This document shows, piece after piece, positions 21,418 through 29,167 of a DNA stretch of 64,000 nucleotides. A program made the position numbers and the translations under genes. The notes beneath the pieces are model-generated. The model ran no database searches, was not told where the DNA came from, and worked only from the letters and a program-made list of their open reading frames with translations. Numbering within the stretch: position 1 is the stretch's first letter; the number at the start of each line of letters is the position of its first letter. The stretch is from positions 62,001-126,000 of the forward strand of contig NZ_OCNK01000002.1 in assembly GCF_900230285.1 (NCBI RefSeq), written 5' to 3'. The DNA is from Blastococcus haudaquaticus (GTDB taxonomy: Bacteria > Actinomycetota > Actinomycetes > Mycobacteriales > Geodermatophilaceae).

Positions 21418-22005
21418 TCAGGCCGGGGTGAGGAGCCAGCGGGCGAAGGCCGACTCGTCGTCGAGCTCCACCATCCAGCGGATGGACAACCGGTAGGTCC
21501 CGGGCAGGACGCGCAGGAGCGGACCGCCGGCGTCGTCGGCCGCTGCGTCGTACTCGGACGACGTCGGGGCCGGGCCCGAGGACTCGGGCGCCAGGGGAGC
21601 GCCGTCCGGGCCCCAGCCGTCGAGCGCGGCGCTGATCAGCGCGAGACGCCCGGTCGGTACCGACAGGGAGTCGCCGTCCTCGTCGTCGTCGGTGGGATGG
21701 GCGAGCGCGGCGCCGAGGATGCCGGGGTAGTCGGGTCCACCGGCCTGGATGATCGCGATCGCGCCGTCGTCGTCGCGGAAGACCTCGAGCCAGCCCTCGT
21801 CACCGACGTCCCCGTCGGTGAGGACGAGCGCCGCCGAGCCGCGCCCGATGGGAACGCTGGTCTTCTCGTAGGAGAGGTCCGGGACGAGCCGCTCGTAGGC
21901 GCCGCCGCTCATGCCGAACCACTCGCCGAGGAGATCGGCGTCGAGCGCCAGGAAGGGCTCGCCGTTGGTCCAGCAGCGGCCGACGTGGGACCAGGTGCGC
22001 GGCAT
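21418..22005 (-). CDS. Hypothetical protein, possibly Imm21-like
   Basis: 195 residues, acidic and without membrane segments. Recognisable strings are GSAALVLTDGDVGDEGWLEVFRDDDGAIAIIQ and the C-terminal YRLSIRWMVELDDESAFARWLL. The latter distantly recalls Imm21-type immunity proteins, but I cannot establish that and no toxin gene is adjacent. The ATG at 22005 is the first plausible start. Treat as function unknown. Confidence 0.6.
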   Translation of the reverse strand: MPRTWSHVGRCWTNGEPFLALDADLLGEWFGMSGGAYERLVPDLSYEKTSVPIGRGSAALVLTDGDVGDEGWLEVFRDDDGAIAIIQAGGPDYPGILGAALAHPTDDDEDGDSLSVPTGRLALISAALDGWGPDGAPLAPESSGPAPTSSEYDAAADDAGGPLLRVLPGTYRLSIRWMVELDDESAFARWLLTPA

Positions 22006-22062
22006 GGGCACCAGTCTGCGGCCTGTCCGCACACGGGCGGTGGCTGCTCCTAGGCTGCCGGC

Positions 22063-22617
22063 ATGACCACGATCTCCGATCGTCCGAACACCGCGCTCCT
22101 GGTCATCGACGTGCAGAACGACGTGGTGGGCGGAGCCCACCGACGCGACGACGTGGTGGCCAACATCGGCACGCTGGTGGGCCGGGCGCGGGCGCACCGC
22201 GTGCCGGTCGTCTGGGTCCAGCACTCCGACGAGCACCTCGAGCAGGGGAGCGCCGGCTGGGAACTGGTCCCCGAGCTCGACCCGGATCCCGGCGAGCCGC
22301 TGGTGCACAAGAACTTCGGCGACTCCTTCGAGGGCACCGACCTGGAGCAGACGCTGGCGCAGGCAGGAGTGGGCCACCTGGTCGTCGCGGGCGCGCAGAG
22401 CGACGCGTGCATCCGGTCGACCATCCACGGCGCGTTCACCCGGGGCTACGACGTCACGCTGGTCGGCGACGCGCACACGACGGAGGACCAGAGCGCCTGG
22501 GGAGCACCGGCGCCCGAGCAGGTCGTCGCGCACACGAACCTCTACTGGGGCTACCAGGCGGCGCCCGGCCGAACCGCACGGGTCGCCGCGACCGCGGACG
22601 TCTCGTTCACCGGCTGA
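22063..22617 (+). CDS. Isochorismatase-like cysteine hydrolase
   Basis: 184-residue hydrolase with the catalytic triad of the family: D16 in LLVIDVQND, K83 in LVHKNFGDSF and C116 in AQSDACIRST. It lacks the carrier domain of true siderophore isochorismatases, so a nicotinamidase- or amidase-like activity is equally possible. TAGGCT (22051-22056) lies six bases before ATG 22063, so the mRNA is probably leaderless. It is the last gene before the dif interval. Confidence 0.88.
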   Translation: MTTISDRPNTALLVIDVQNDVVGGAHRRDDVVANIGTLVGRARAHRVPVVWVQHSDEHLEQGSAGWELVPELDPDPGEPLVHKNFGDSFEGTDLEQTLAQAGVGHLVVAGAQSDACIRSTIHGAFTRGYDVTLVGDAHTTEDQSAWGAPAPEQVVAHTNLYWGYQAAPGRTARVAATADVSFTG

Positions 22618-22657
22618 GTCGCCGGGGAGGGGCCGCGCTGCCCGCCGACGAACGATG

Positions 22658-22685
22658 AGTTGACATAATGTGCATTATCGGCGCA
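22658..22685 (-). other. dif: Candidate chromosomal dif site (XerCD recombination)
   Basis: On the minus strand the 28 bases read as an XerC-type arm TGCGCCGATAA, a six-base centre TGCACA, and an XerD-type arm TTATGTCAACT. This matches the actinobacterial dif consensus as I recall it (TTSRCCGATAAT, VN, ACATTATGTCAAGT) at all but two positions, and it has the same 11-6-11 architecture as E. coli dif. XerC/XerD resolve chromosome dimers here with FtsK help. The site is intergenic, as expected. It implies the window covers the replication terminus. Confidence 0.88.
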
Positions 22686-22921
22686 CGCGGACGAGCGTCG
22701 GAAGGGGCTCGTCCCGGGCCATGATCATCAGTCACCGTCCCGTTCGACCATCCTCCACCTGTGCGCGATGTCGACGCGCTGCGCCGGCCCGCGCGGCCGC
22801 CGCCAGGACGGCGCACCTGGCAGCCACAGCGCGACGCGGGACCTCCAGCGTGATGCGGGAGTTCGGCGACCGACCCTGACGGTCGCAGACCCCGCCACTC
22901 CGGTGGACGACTCCCCCATGA

Positions 22922-22966
22922 GTTGATCTTGTCCGAGTTGATCTTGCATTGGTTGATCTTGGTTCG
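22922..22966 (+). repeat. Three 15-bp tandem repeats with a GTTGATCTTG core
   Basis: GTTGATCTTG occurs at 22922, 22937 and 22952, at an exact 15-bp period. The five-base spacers differ (TCCGA, CATTG, GTTCG), so the core is conserved while the spacer is free. That pattern suggests iterated protein-binding sites more than recent slippage. The core is AT-rich for this genome and lies 264 bp from the dif site. Confidence 0.7.
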
Positions 22967-23031
22967 GACGTTCGGCGCCGTCCTGGTCGCCCGTCGACGC
23001 TCAGGGCGCCACCGGTTCCCGCCTCCCTGGT

Positions 23032-23086
23032 CCGCCCACATCACCGTCATTACGTCACGGTGACGTAATGACGGTGATGTGGGCGG
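23032..23086. repeat. Perfect 55-bp palindrome (27-bp arms, 1-bp centre)
   Basis: The left arm 23032-23058 begins CCGCCCACATCACC and ends TTACGTCAC; the right arm 23060-23086 is its exact reverse complement, separated by one G. Bases beyond each end no longer match. It lies 41 bp before the small lipoprotein gene and 346 bp from dif. It could be a mobile or REP-like element, a strong protein-binding site, or a cruciform-forming terminator; no T-run follows. Confidence 0.8.
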
Positions 23087-23127
23087 CTCGACGGGCGCCG
23101 ACGGCCGAGTGTTCGTAGGGTCGGGTC

Positions 23128-23370
23128 ATGCAACTCCGACGCCCGATCGCCACTCTGTTCACCGCCTTGGCGCTCTTCGGCGGTGGCGTCACGATGACCG
23201 CCTGCGAGTCGGCCGGCCAGGGGCAGAACGACGGAACGACCGACGACAGCGAGAACTCCGGCGGCAGCGACGTCAGCGACGAGGAGTCGGACCGCGAGAA
23301 CCTGCCGGACAACAGCAACCAGGAGCCGAACGACGAGGACGACGGCGACGACCAGCAGGACCCGGACTGA
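23128..23370 (+). CDS. Small acidic lipoprotein
   Basis: 80 residues. An n-region QLRRP, a hydrophobic stretch IATLFTALALFGGGV and a plausible lipobox MTAC (cysteine about residue 26) suggest export and lipidation. The remainder is a low-complexity Asp/Glu/Asn/Ser tail (TTDDSENSGGSDVSDEESD...DDGDDQQDPD), probably unfolded. Similar short acidic lipoproteins occur widely in actinobacteria without known function. Confidence 0.65.
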   Translation: MQLRRPIATLFTALALFGGGVTMTACESAGQGQNDGTTDDSENSGGSDVSDEESDRENLPDNSNQEPNDEDDGDDQQDPD

Positions 23371-23376
23371 TCCGGG

Positions 23377-23742
23377 TCAGCCGGCGCGCTCGCTGACCCA
23401 GAGCCGGTCCAGCCGACCCGTGGAGCGCACCAGCTCGGCGAGCTGCCGTTCCAGTTCGGCCTTGGTCGGCTTCTCGGTCAGCAGGGTCTGGGCGTCCTCG
23501 AGCGCGCAGCGGAGCTGGTACAGCCGGTCCTGCAGCCCGTCCAGCTCGTTGCGCGACACCAGGACGACGTCGCCGGGCAGGCCGGCCTTCGCCGTGGCGG
23601 AGCGCTGCTCGTACGCGCGCTGACGACAGGCCTGCCCGCAGTACAGGCGGGGCCGGCCGACGGATCCCTGGGACGGCAGGACCCGGCGGCACCATCCGCA
23701 GCGCCGTTGCTCGTCGCTCCCCCGGTTCGGGATCGGCGACAT
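23377..23742 (-). CDS. Zinc-ribbon plus coiled-coil hypothetical protein
   Basis: 121 residues. The N-terminal CGWCRR...YCGQACRQRAYEQR (about 14-45) is a four-cysteine zinc motif with a basic tail reminiscent of CGNR/FmdB-type DNA-binding ribbons. The C-terminal half is a predicted amphipathic helix or coiled coil (LDGLQDRLYQLRCALEDAQTLLTEKPTKAELERQLAELVRSTGRLD). The start at ATG 23742 is the best of weak options. The function is unknown; it is the first minus-strand gene past dif. Confidence 0.6.
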   Translation of the reverse strand: MSPIPNRGSDEQRRCGWCRRVLPSQGSVGRPRLYCGQACRQRAYEQRSATAKAGLPGDVVLVSRNELDGLQDRLYQLRCALEDAQTLLTEKPTKAELERQLAELVRSTGRLDRLWVSERAG

Positions 23743-23882
23743 CGGCGTCTCGGTGAGCGTGCCTGCTGCGTGTCGTTCTGCCACGTCTTCGCACGGTAGA
23801 CGCCCGGGACGACAGCTCCCGGGGACACGCCACAGCGAACGGGCGGTGAACGCTCGATCCGCGACGACGGAAGGCGCATCAC

Positions 23883-25058
23883 ATGGACGACACCGACTCC
23901 CCGCTCGGCTTCGACGCCCTCTCCGAGGACTCGCTGCGGGCCGCCGGCAGCCTGAAGTGGACGCGCTACGGGCCGGCGATCGGGGCCTTCGTCGCCGAGA
24001 TGGACTTCGGTACCGCACCGGCGGTCACCACGGCGCTCCACGAGGCCGTCGACCGCGGCCGGCTGGGCTACCTGACCAGCGAGGCCGCCGAGGACATGGC
24101 CCGGGCCTGCTCCGGGTGGCAGCGGCGACGGTACGGCTGGGAGGTGCCTCCGCACCGCATCACGCCGCTCGCCGACGTCGTCGCGGGTCTCCAGGCCGCC
24201 ATCGAGCACTTCACCCCGCCCGGTGGCGCGGTCGTGCTCCCCACGCCCGCGTACATGCCGTTCCTGGCCGTCCCGGGGCTGATGGGCCGGGAGCTCATCC
24301 AGGTCCCCATGGTCGAGCGGCACGGCCGGATGGCCTACGACCTGGACGCGACCGCCGCCGCCTTCGGTCGCGGCGGGCAGCTGTTCGTGCACGTGAACCC
24401 GCACAACCCGCTCGGGCGGGTGTTCGGCGCCGAGGAGCAGCTGGCCCTCGCGGACGTGGTCGAGGCGGCCGGCGTCCGGGTCTTCGCCGACGAGATCCAC
24501 GCCCCGCTGGTGCTCCCGGGGGCGGCCCACCGCCCCTACGCCTCCTTGTCGGCGGCGACGGCCCGGCACACGGTGACGGCCACGTCGGCGTCGAAGGCGT
24601 GGAACCTGCCGGGCCTCAAGGCGGCGCAGCTGCTCCTGAGCAACGACGAGGACGCCGCCCACTGGGAGCGGGTCGGCTTCCTGGCCACGCACGGTGCCTC
24701 GACGCCCGGCGTGCTGGCCAGCACGGCCGCCTACGACGACGGCGGCCCCTGGCTGGACGGCGTCCTGGCGTACCTGGACGGCAACCGGGAGCACCTCGGC
24801 GCGCTGCTCACGGAGCGGCTCCCCGGCGTCCGCTGGACCCCGCCCGAGGGCACGTACCTGGCCTGGCTCGACTGCCGCGCCCTGGACCTGCCCGCGTCGC
24901 CGGGCGCGTTCTTCCTCCAGCAGGCAGGCGTGGCCATGGTGGACGGACCCGAGTGCGGGGCACCGGGCGCCGGGCACGTGCGGCTCAACCTCGCCACGCC
25001 CCGGCCGGTGCTGACGACCATCGTCGAGCGCATGGCCGACGCGGTGCTCCGCAGCTGA
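23883..25058 (+). CDS. PLP-dependent aminotransferase/C-S lyase, MalY/PatB type
   Basis: 391-residue fold-type I PLP enzyme. The family signature is W(T)RYGPAIGAFVAEMDFGTAPAV near the N terminus, HVNPHNPLGRVF, FADEIHAPLVLPG and the PLP lysine K238 in TSASKAWNLPGLKAAQ. The MalY/PatB subgroup includes cystathionine beta-lyases and aminotransferases, so beta-lyase activity is possible but not proven. Upstream 140 bp are free of other genes. Confidence 0.85.
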   Translation: MDDTDSPLGFDALSEDSLRAAGSLKWTRYGPAIGAFVAEMDFGTAPAVTTALHEAVDRGRLGYLTSEAAEDMARACSGWQRRRYGWEVPPHRITPLADVVAGLQAAIEHFTPPGGAVVLPTPAYMPFLAVPGLMGRELIQVPMVERHGRMAYDLDATAAAFGRGGQLFVHVNPHNPLGRVFGAEEQLALADVVEAAGVRVFADEIHAPLVLPGAAHRPYASLSAATARHTVTATSASKAWNLPGLKAAQLLLSNDEDAAHWERVGFLATHGASTPGVLASTAAYDDGGPWLDGVLAYLDGNREHLGALLTERLPGVRWTPPEGTYLAWLDCRALDLPASPGAFFLQQAGVAMVDGPECGAPGAGHVRLNLATPRPVLTTIVERMADAVLRS

Positions 25059-25126
25059 TCACGGCTCTCCCCGGCGGGATCCGGGGCCCCGCGCCGGCGT
25101 CGGGGGGTGCCACTAGCGTGGACGGC

Positions 25127-25903
25127 GTGCCCGCCGCGCATTACGCCTATCTCGACGGGCCCACGCCGTTGGCGATGGCGCACCGCGGCGGCGCCATCGA
25201 GCACCTCGAGAACACGATGCCGGCCTTCCAGGCGTGCGTGGACCTCGGGTACCGGTACCTGGAGACCGACGTCCGGGTCACCGCCGACGGCGTCCTCGTC
25301 GTCTTCCACGACCCCACCCTCGAGCGGGTCACCGACCTGACGGGGCGGGTGGAGCACCTGTCCTGGGCCGAGGTCTCGCAGGCCCGCATCGGGGGCCGCG
25401 AGCCGATCCTGCGCCTGGAGGACCTGCTCGGCGCCTGGCCCGACGTGCGGTTCAACCTCGACATCAAGGCCGCCGGCGTGCTGGCGCCGTTGGTGCGCAC
25501 GGTCCGGCGGCTGGGGGTCGCCGACCGCATCTGCCTCGGGTCGTTCTCCGACGCCCGCATCGCCGCGGCCCGGCGGCTGTTCGGCCCGTCGGTGTGCACG
25601 TCCCTCGGCCCGCGCGGGGTGGCGGCGCTCCGGCTGTCCTCCTACTCCCCCAGGGCAGCGGGGCTGGTGCGCATCCAGGCCGGGTGCGCGCAGGTGCCGC
25701 TCCAGCTGGGCGGGCGGGCCCTGGTCGACGAGCGGTTCCTCGCCGCCGCCCATGCGCGCGGGCTGCAGGTGCACGTGTGGACGGTCGACACCGAGCCGGA
25801 GGCCTCCCGGATGCTGGATCTCGGCGTCGACGGCGTCATGACGGACCGGCCGGCCATGCTCCGGGAGCTGCTGGAGAAGCGCGGCCAGTGGTCCCCGCGG
25901 TGA
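25127..25903 (+). CDS. Glycerophosphodiester phosphodiesterase
   Basis: 258-residue GDPD TIM barrel. Catalytic features are AHRGGAIEHLENT (HR and E/N), ETDVRVTADGVLVVFHDPTLERVT (metal-binding E, D and catalytic H), LNLDIKAAG and VHVWTVDTEPEASRMLDLGVDGVMTDRP. It hydrolyses lipid-derived glycerophosphodiesters to glycerol 3-phosphate. No signal peptide is seen. TAGCGT (25114-25119) lies seven bases before GTG 25127, favouring that start over GTG 25118. GTGA overlap links it to the acyltransferase. Confidence 0.88.
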   Translation: MPAAHYAYLDGPTPLAMAHRGGAIEHLENTMPAFQACVDLGYRYLETDVRVTADGVLVVFHDPTLERVTDLTGRVEHLSWAEVSQARIGGREPILRLEDLLGAWPDVRFNLDIKAAGVLAPLVRTVRRLGVADRICLGSFSDARIAAARRLFGPSVCTSLGPRGVAALRLSSYSPRAAGLVRIQAGCAQVPLQLGGRALVDERFLAAAHARGLQVHVWTVDTEPEASRMLDLGVDGVMTDRPAMLRELLEKRGQWSPR

Positions 25904-26790
25904 GCCTCGGCGAGCGACTGCGCACCTGGCACCCGCGCCCACCGGCCCTGCCCGAGGACCTCGCCCGACTGCTCCGGTCGGACGACCCCGACTGGTTCGC
26001 CCGGGAGCTGGCCATCGCGGCGGCACCACCCTGGTGGTTCTGGCTGTTCGTGCTGCGCCGTTTCTCGTGGCTCGTGGGCATCTTCGGTCGGGTCGAGGTC
26101 ACCGGCGGCGTCGAGGACGGGCTCCGGGACGGGCCCTTGCTCCTGGCCGCCAACCACATCGGCGACTTCGACCCGTTCGTCGTCGCGGTCGCCCTGCACA
26201 AGGCCGGCGTGACGCCACGCATCATGGCGACCGGCGGGATCCTCTCCGCGCCCGTGGTCGGCCCGCTGCTGGAACGGACCGGCGCCATCCGGGTCGAGCG
26301 AGGCACGGAGCTCGCCCGCCACGCGGTACGGGTCACCGAGGTCGCCCTCGTCTCCGGTGGGCACGTCGTCGCCTACCCCGAGGGGCGGGTCGGCCTGGCG
26401 CCGGACGCGTGGCCGGAGCGGGGCCGGACCGGCATGGCGCGCCTCGCCCTCGGCCTGGGTGTCCCGGTCATCCCCGTCAGCCAGTGGGGGGCGCACGAGG
26501 TCCTCCAGTACGGCAACGACTGGGGGAAGCTGCGCACCGCGGCGCGGGCGGTGCTGCGGCGTCCCCGGCTGCAGGTGCACCTCGGGACGCCGGTGCGGCT
26601 GGACGACCTGCAGATGGGCCGGGTCGGCGACGCCAACCGGGCGCGCTACCGCATCGCGGCCGCGATCACCCGCGGGCTCGTGCCGCTGCGGGCGGGTGAG
26701 CGGGACCGGCCGGCGTTCGACGACCCGACCCGGCCGACGACGGCCGTGGCCGCGTACCCCGGTGGTGTGGTTCCGGAGGACATTCCGTGA
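25900..26790 (+). CDS. 1-acyl-glycerol-3-phosphate acyltransferase-like protein
   Basis: 296-residue PlsC-family acyltransferase with the catalytic NHIGDFD box (H86, D91), the GAIRVERG motif, VAYPEGRVG and VPVIPVSQWGAHEV. A hydrophobic segment PPWWFWLFVLRRFSWLVGIFG at about 43-63 probably anchors it to the membrane. It overlaps the phosphodiesterase by four bases (GTGA), so the two form a small lipid-remodelling unit. The acceptor may be lysophosphatidic acid or another lipid. Confidence 0.86.
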   Translation: MSLGERLRTWHPRPPALPEDLARLLRSDDPDWFARELAIAAAPPWWFWLFVLRRFSWLVGIFGRVEVTGGVEDGLRDGPLLLAANHIGDFDPFVVAVALHKAGVTPRIMATGGILSAPVVGPLLERTGAIRVERGTELARHAVRVTEVALVSGGHVVAYPEGRVGLAPDAWPERGRTGMARLALGLGVPVIPVSQWGAHEVLQYGNDWGKLRTAARAVLRRPRLQVHLGTPVRLDDLQMGRVGDANRARYRIAAAITRGLVPLRAGERDRPAFDDPTRPTTAVAAYPGGVVPEDIP

Positions 26791-26842
26791 CCGTCCCGGC
26801 TCGGTGCTGGACCGGCCGTCCGGCGGCTGGGAACCTGCGCCC

Positions 26843-28216
26843 GTGACCACCGCGACGCCCGCCACCGGAGCCGGGGCCGCCGACCCTCCCGGCGGCCCGA
26901 CCGACGACAGCGCCGTGAAGCGCGAGCGGTTCGGGTGGTACTCCTACGACTGGGCGATGTCGGTCTTCAACACCTCGGTGACGACGGTCTTCCTCGGCCC
27001 GTACCTCACCGCGATCGCCCGGGACGCCGCCGGACCCGACGAGCGGCTGTCCTTCCTGGGGCTGTCGATCGCGGCCGGCAGCTGGTTCTCCTACGTGCTG
27101 TCGGCGTCGGTGATCCTGCAGGTGCTCGTGCTCCCGCTGACCGGCGCCGTCGCCGACCGCACCGGCCGCAAGCGCGAGATGCTCACCGGCTTCGCGATCC
27201 TCGGCGCCCTGGCCACCACGGCCATGTTCTTCGTCGGCGACGGCCGCTGGCTGCTGGGCGCCGTGCTGTTCGTCGTGGCCAACATCGCCTTCGGTGCCGC
27301 CACCGTCGTCTACTACTCGTGGCTGCCCGACCTGGCCGGGCCCGACGACCGCGACGCCGTGTCGAGCAAGGGATGGGCCTTCGGCTACGTCGGCGGCGCG
27401 CTGCTGCTCGCCGTCCACCTGGGGCTCGTGGTCGCCGCGGAGGACCTGGGCCTGACCACCGGGGAGGCCGTGCGCATCTGCCTGGCCACCGCCGGCCTGT
27501 GGTGGGGAGCGTTCACGCTGTTCTCCGTCTCCCGCCTGCGCAACCGGCCCGTCGCGGCGTCCGTGGCCCGGTCGGGCAGCAGCTTCCGGCAGCTGGCGTC
27601 CACGTTCCGGGACATGCGCGCGTTCCCGCTGACCCTGTGGTTCCTCGGCGCCTACCTGCTCTTCAACGACGGCGTGCAGACCGTCATCTCGCTGTCGGCG
27701 ACCTACGCCACCGAGGAGCTGGACCTCAGCCAGGACGTGCTCACCGGCGCCATCCTCATGGTGCAGGTCGTCGCCATCTTCGGGGCGCTGGGGCTCGGCC
27801 GGATGGCCGGCCGCTACGGCGCGAAGCGGGTGATCCTCGGCGCGCTGGTGGCCTGGATCGGGGTGCTGTTCGCCGCGTTCTTCCTGCAGACCGGGGCGGT
27901 CGCCCAGTTCTACGCCCTGGCGGCGGTCATCGGCCTCGTGCAGGGCGGCACCCAGGCGCTCTCCCGGTCGCTGTTCAGCCAGCTCATCCCGGCGGGCAAG
28001 GAGGCCGAGTACTACGGCTTCTACGAGATCAGCGACCGTGGCACCAGCTGGCTCGGGCCGCTGGCCTTCGGGCTCACCTACCAGCTGACCGGGTCCTACC
28101 GGCTGGCGATCGTCAGCCTCGTCGTCTTCTTCGTGGCCGGGTTCATCGCCCTGGCCGCGCTGCCGCTGCGACGCGCCGTCGTGGCGGCCGGCAACACCCC
28201 ACCGGAGCGCCTGTGA
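26843..28216 (+). CDS. MFS transporter of the UMF1/Atg22 family
   Basis: 457-residue membrane protein with about 12 helices. Family features include FGWYSYDWAMSVFNTSVTTVFLGPYL, the loop TGAVADRTGRKREMLTGF, AATVVYYSWLPDLA and SRSLFSQLIPAGKEAEYYGFYEISDRGTSWLGPL, which is characteristic of the UMF1 (Atg22-like) group. The substrate is unknown. Its stop overlaps the thymidine kinase GTG. Confidence 0.88.
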   Translation: MTTATPATGAGAADPPGGPTDDSAVKRERFGWYSYDWAMSVFNTSVTTVFLGPYLTAIARDAAGPDERLSFLGLSIAAGSWFSYVLSASVILQVLVLPLTGAVADRTGRKREMLTGFAILGALATTAMFFVGDGRWLLGAVLFVVANIAFGAATVVYYSWLPDLAGPDDRDAVSSKGWAFGYVGGALLLAVHLGLVVAAEDLGLTTGEAVRICLATAGLWWGAFTLFSVSRLRNRPVAASVARSGSSFRQLASTFRDMRAFPLTLWFLGAYLLFNDGVQTVISLSATYATEELDLSQDVLTGAILMVQVVAIFGALGLGRMAGRYGAKRVILGALVAWIGVLFAAFFLQTGAVAQFYALAAVIGLVQGGTQALSRSLFSQLIPAGKEAEYYGFYEISDRGTSWLGPLAFGLTYQLTGSYRLAIVSLVVFFVAGFIALAALPLRRAVVAAGNTPPERL

Positions 28217-28965
28217 CCGTGTCCGCCCAGGATCCCGCGGATGCCCCCTCCCCCGTGCCCGGCCTCTCCTCCGTGCCGGCGTCCGGCGACCGGCGGCGCC
28301 ATCCGGCACCGGCGCACCTGCGGTTCTTCCACGGCCCGATGGACTGCGGGAAGTCGACCCTCGCGCTGCAGGTGGACCACAACCACAGCCGGCAGGGGCG
28401 GCACGGGCTGCTGGTGACCCAGGGAGACCGCTCGGCCGCGCCGCAGATCAGCTCGCGGGTGGGCCTCTCCCGGGAGGCGACCGAGATCGGCGAGGACACG
28501 GACCTGCGCCGGCTGGTCCGCGACCGCTGGCGGGCGGGTGTGCGGGTGGACTACCTGATCGTCGACGAGGCCCAGTTCCTCACCTCCGCGCAGGTCGACC
28601 AGCTCGCCCAGCTGGTCGACGAGTGGCACGTCGACGTCTACGCGTTCGGGCTCACCACCGACTTCCGCACCCGGCTGTTCCCGGGCACCCAGCGGCTGCT
28701 GGAGGTCGCCGACGACGTGCAGCGGGTGCAGGTGGAGGTCCTGTGCTGGTGCGGCCTCCCCGGGCTGCTCAACGCCCGGGTGGTCGACGGGGCGATGGTG
28801 CGGTCGGGCGAGACCGTCGTGGTCGCCGACACGGCACCGGCCGAGCTGCCCGGGAGCGGTTCGGCCTCCCCCGCCGTCCGCTACCAGGTGCTCTGCCGGA
28901 GGCACTACGTGCGCGGTGAACTGGGCCCCACCCCGGCCGGACCGGGCCAGTTGGCGCTGTCCTGA
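28213..28965 (+). CDS. tdk: Thymidine kinase, type II
   Basis: 250-residue salvage kinase phosphorylating thymidine. P-loop GPMDCGKST is at 41-49. Walker B is YLIVDEAQFL. The lasso and zinc domain includes VEVLCWCGLPGLLNARVV and a final CRRHY. The ITSR equivalent SSRVGLSREA is altered. The first 35 residues are a Pro/Ser-rich extension that may be untranslated if a later start is used, but GTG 28213 overlaps the upstream stop (GTGA). Type II kinases of this kind are scattered in actinobacteria. Confidence 0.88.
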   Translation: MTVSAQDPADAPSPVPGLSSVPASGDRRRHPAPAHLRFFHGPMDCGKSTLALQVDHNHSRQGRHGLLVTQGDRSAAPQISSRVGLSREATEIGEDTDLRRLVRDRWRAGVRVDYLIVDEAQFLTSAQVDQLAQLVDEWHVDVYAFGLTTDFRTRLFPGTQRLLEVADDVQRVQVEVLCWCGLPGLLNARVVDGAMVRSGETVVVADTAPAELPGSGSASPAVRYQVLCRRHYVRGELGPTPAGPGQLALS

Positions 28966-28967
28966 CG

Positions 28968-29010
28968 GCCCGGGCATCGCGGGGCTCACCCCTCCGAGGG
29001 GCACCCGGGC
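28968..29010 (+). terminator. Possible terminator after tdk
   Basis: GCCCGGG and CCCGGGC (outer arms, from 28968 and to 29010) enclose a smaller hairpin, CCCCT-CCG-AGGGG at 28989-29001. It lies immediately after the thymidine kinase stop and before the rbpA promoter, where insulation would be expected. No U-tract is seen. Confidence 0.4.
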
Positions 29011-29051
29011 GCCTGATCTGCCCCCATGCGATGATTCCTCACTGGTTCGAC

Positions 29052-29077
29052 GGAATCCTTCCGTGATTTCTGTCGTT
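29052..29077 (+). promoter_or_regulatory. SigR/SigH-type promoter of rbpA
   Basis: GGAAT at 29052-29056 and GTT at 29075-29077 are separated by exactly 18 bases, the consensus of the thiol-oxidative-stress sigma factor SigR of Streptomyces (SigH in mycobacteria). In Streptomyces coelicolor rbpA belongs to the SigR regulon, so both sequence and gene identity agree. The rbpA start codon lies about 90 bp downstream. Confidence 0.7.
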
Positions 29078-29167
29078 CATCTCAGTGACTCCTTGATCCG
29101 TGGGTATGGCCCCCGGCAGCTGGACATCGAGTCGCGACCGACACCACGAACGAGAGGACGGTGTGCC

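Larger units (their letters stand above)
22618..23127. other. 510-bp gene-free interval at the putative terminus
   Basis: I see no convincing gene here. The interval contains the dif-like site (22658-22685), three 15-bp repeats (22922-22966) and a 55-bp palindrome (23032-23086), described separately. Several stretches are AT-rich relative to the flanks. Between 22686 and 22921 I see no supported feature: an open frame beginning inside the dif site has an Arg/Ala/Ser-rich product typical of a wrong-frame reading. Confidence 0.7.

Noticed and set aside
21418-22005. A toxin-immunity module based on possible Imm21 similarity
   Set aside because: No adjacent toxin or secretion gene is present and the resemblance is only to short segments, so the entry is left as hypothetical.
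22670-22879. An open frame of 69 residues beginning inside the dif site
   Set aside because: It would start within the recombination site, has no ribosome-binding site and encodes a Ser/Arg/Ala-rich product.
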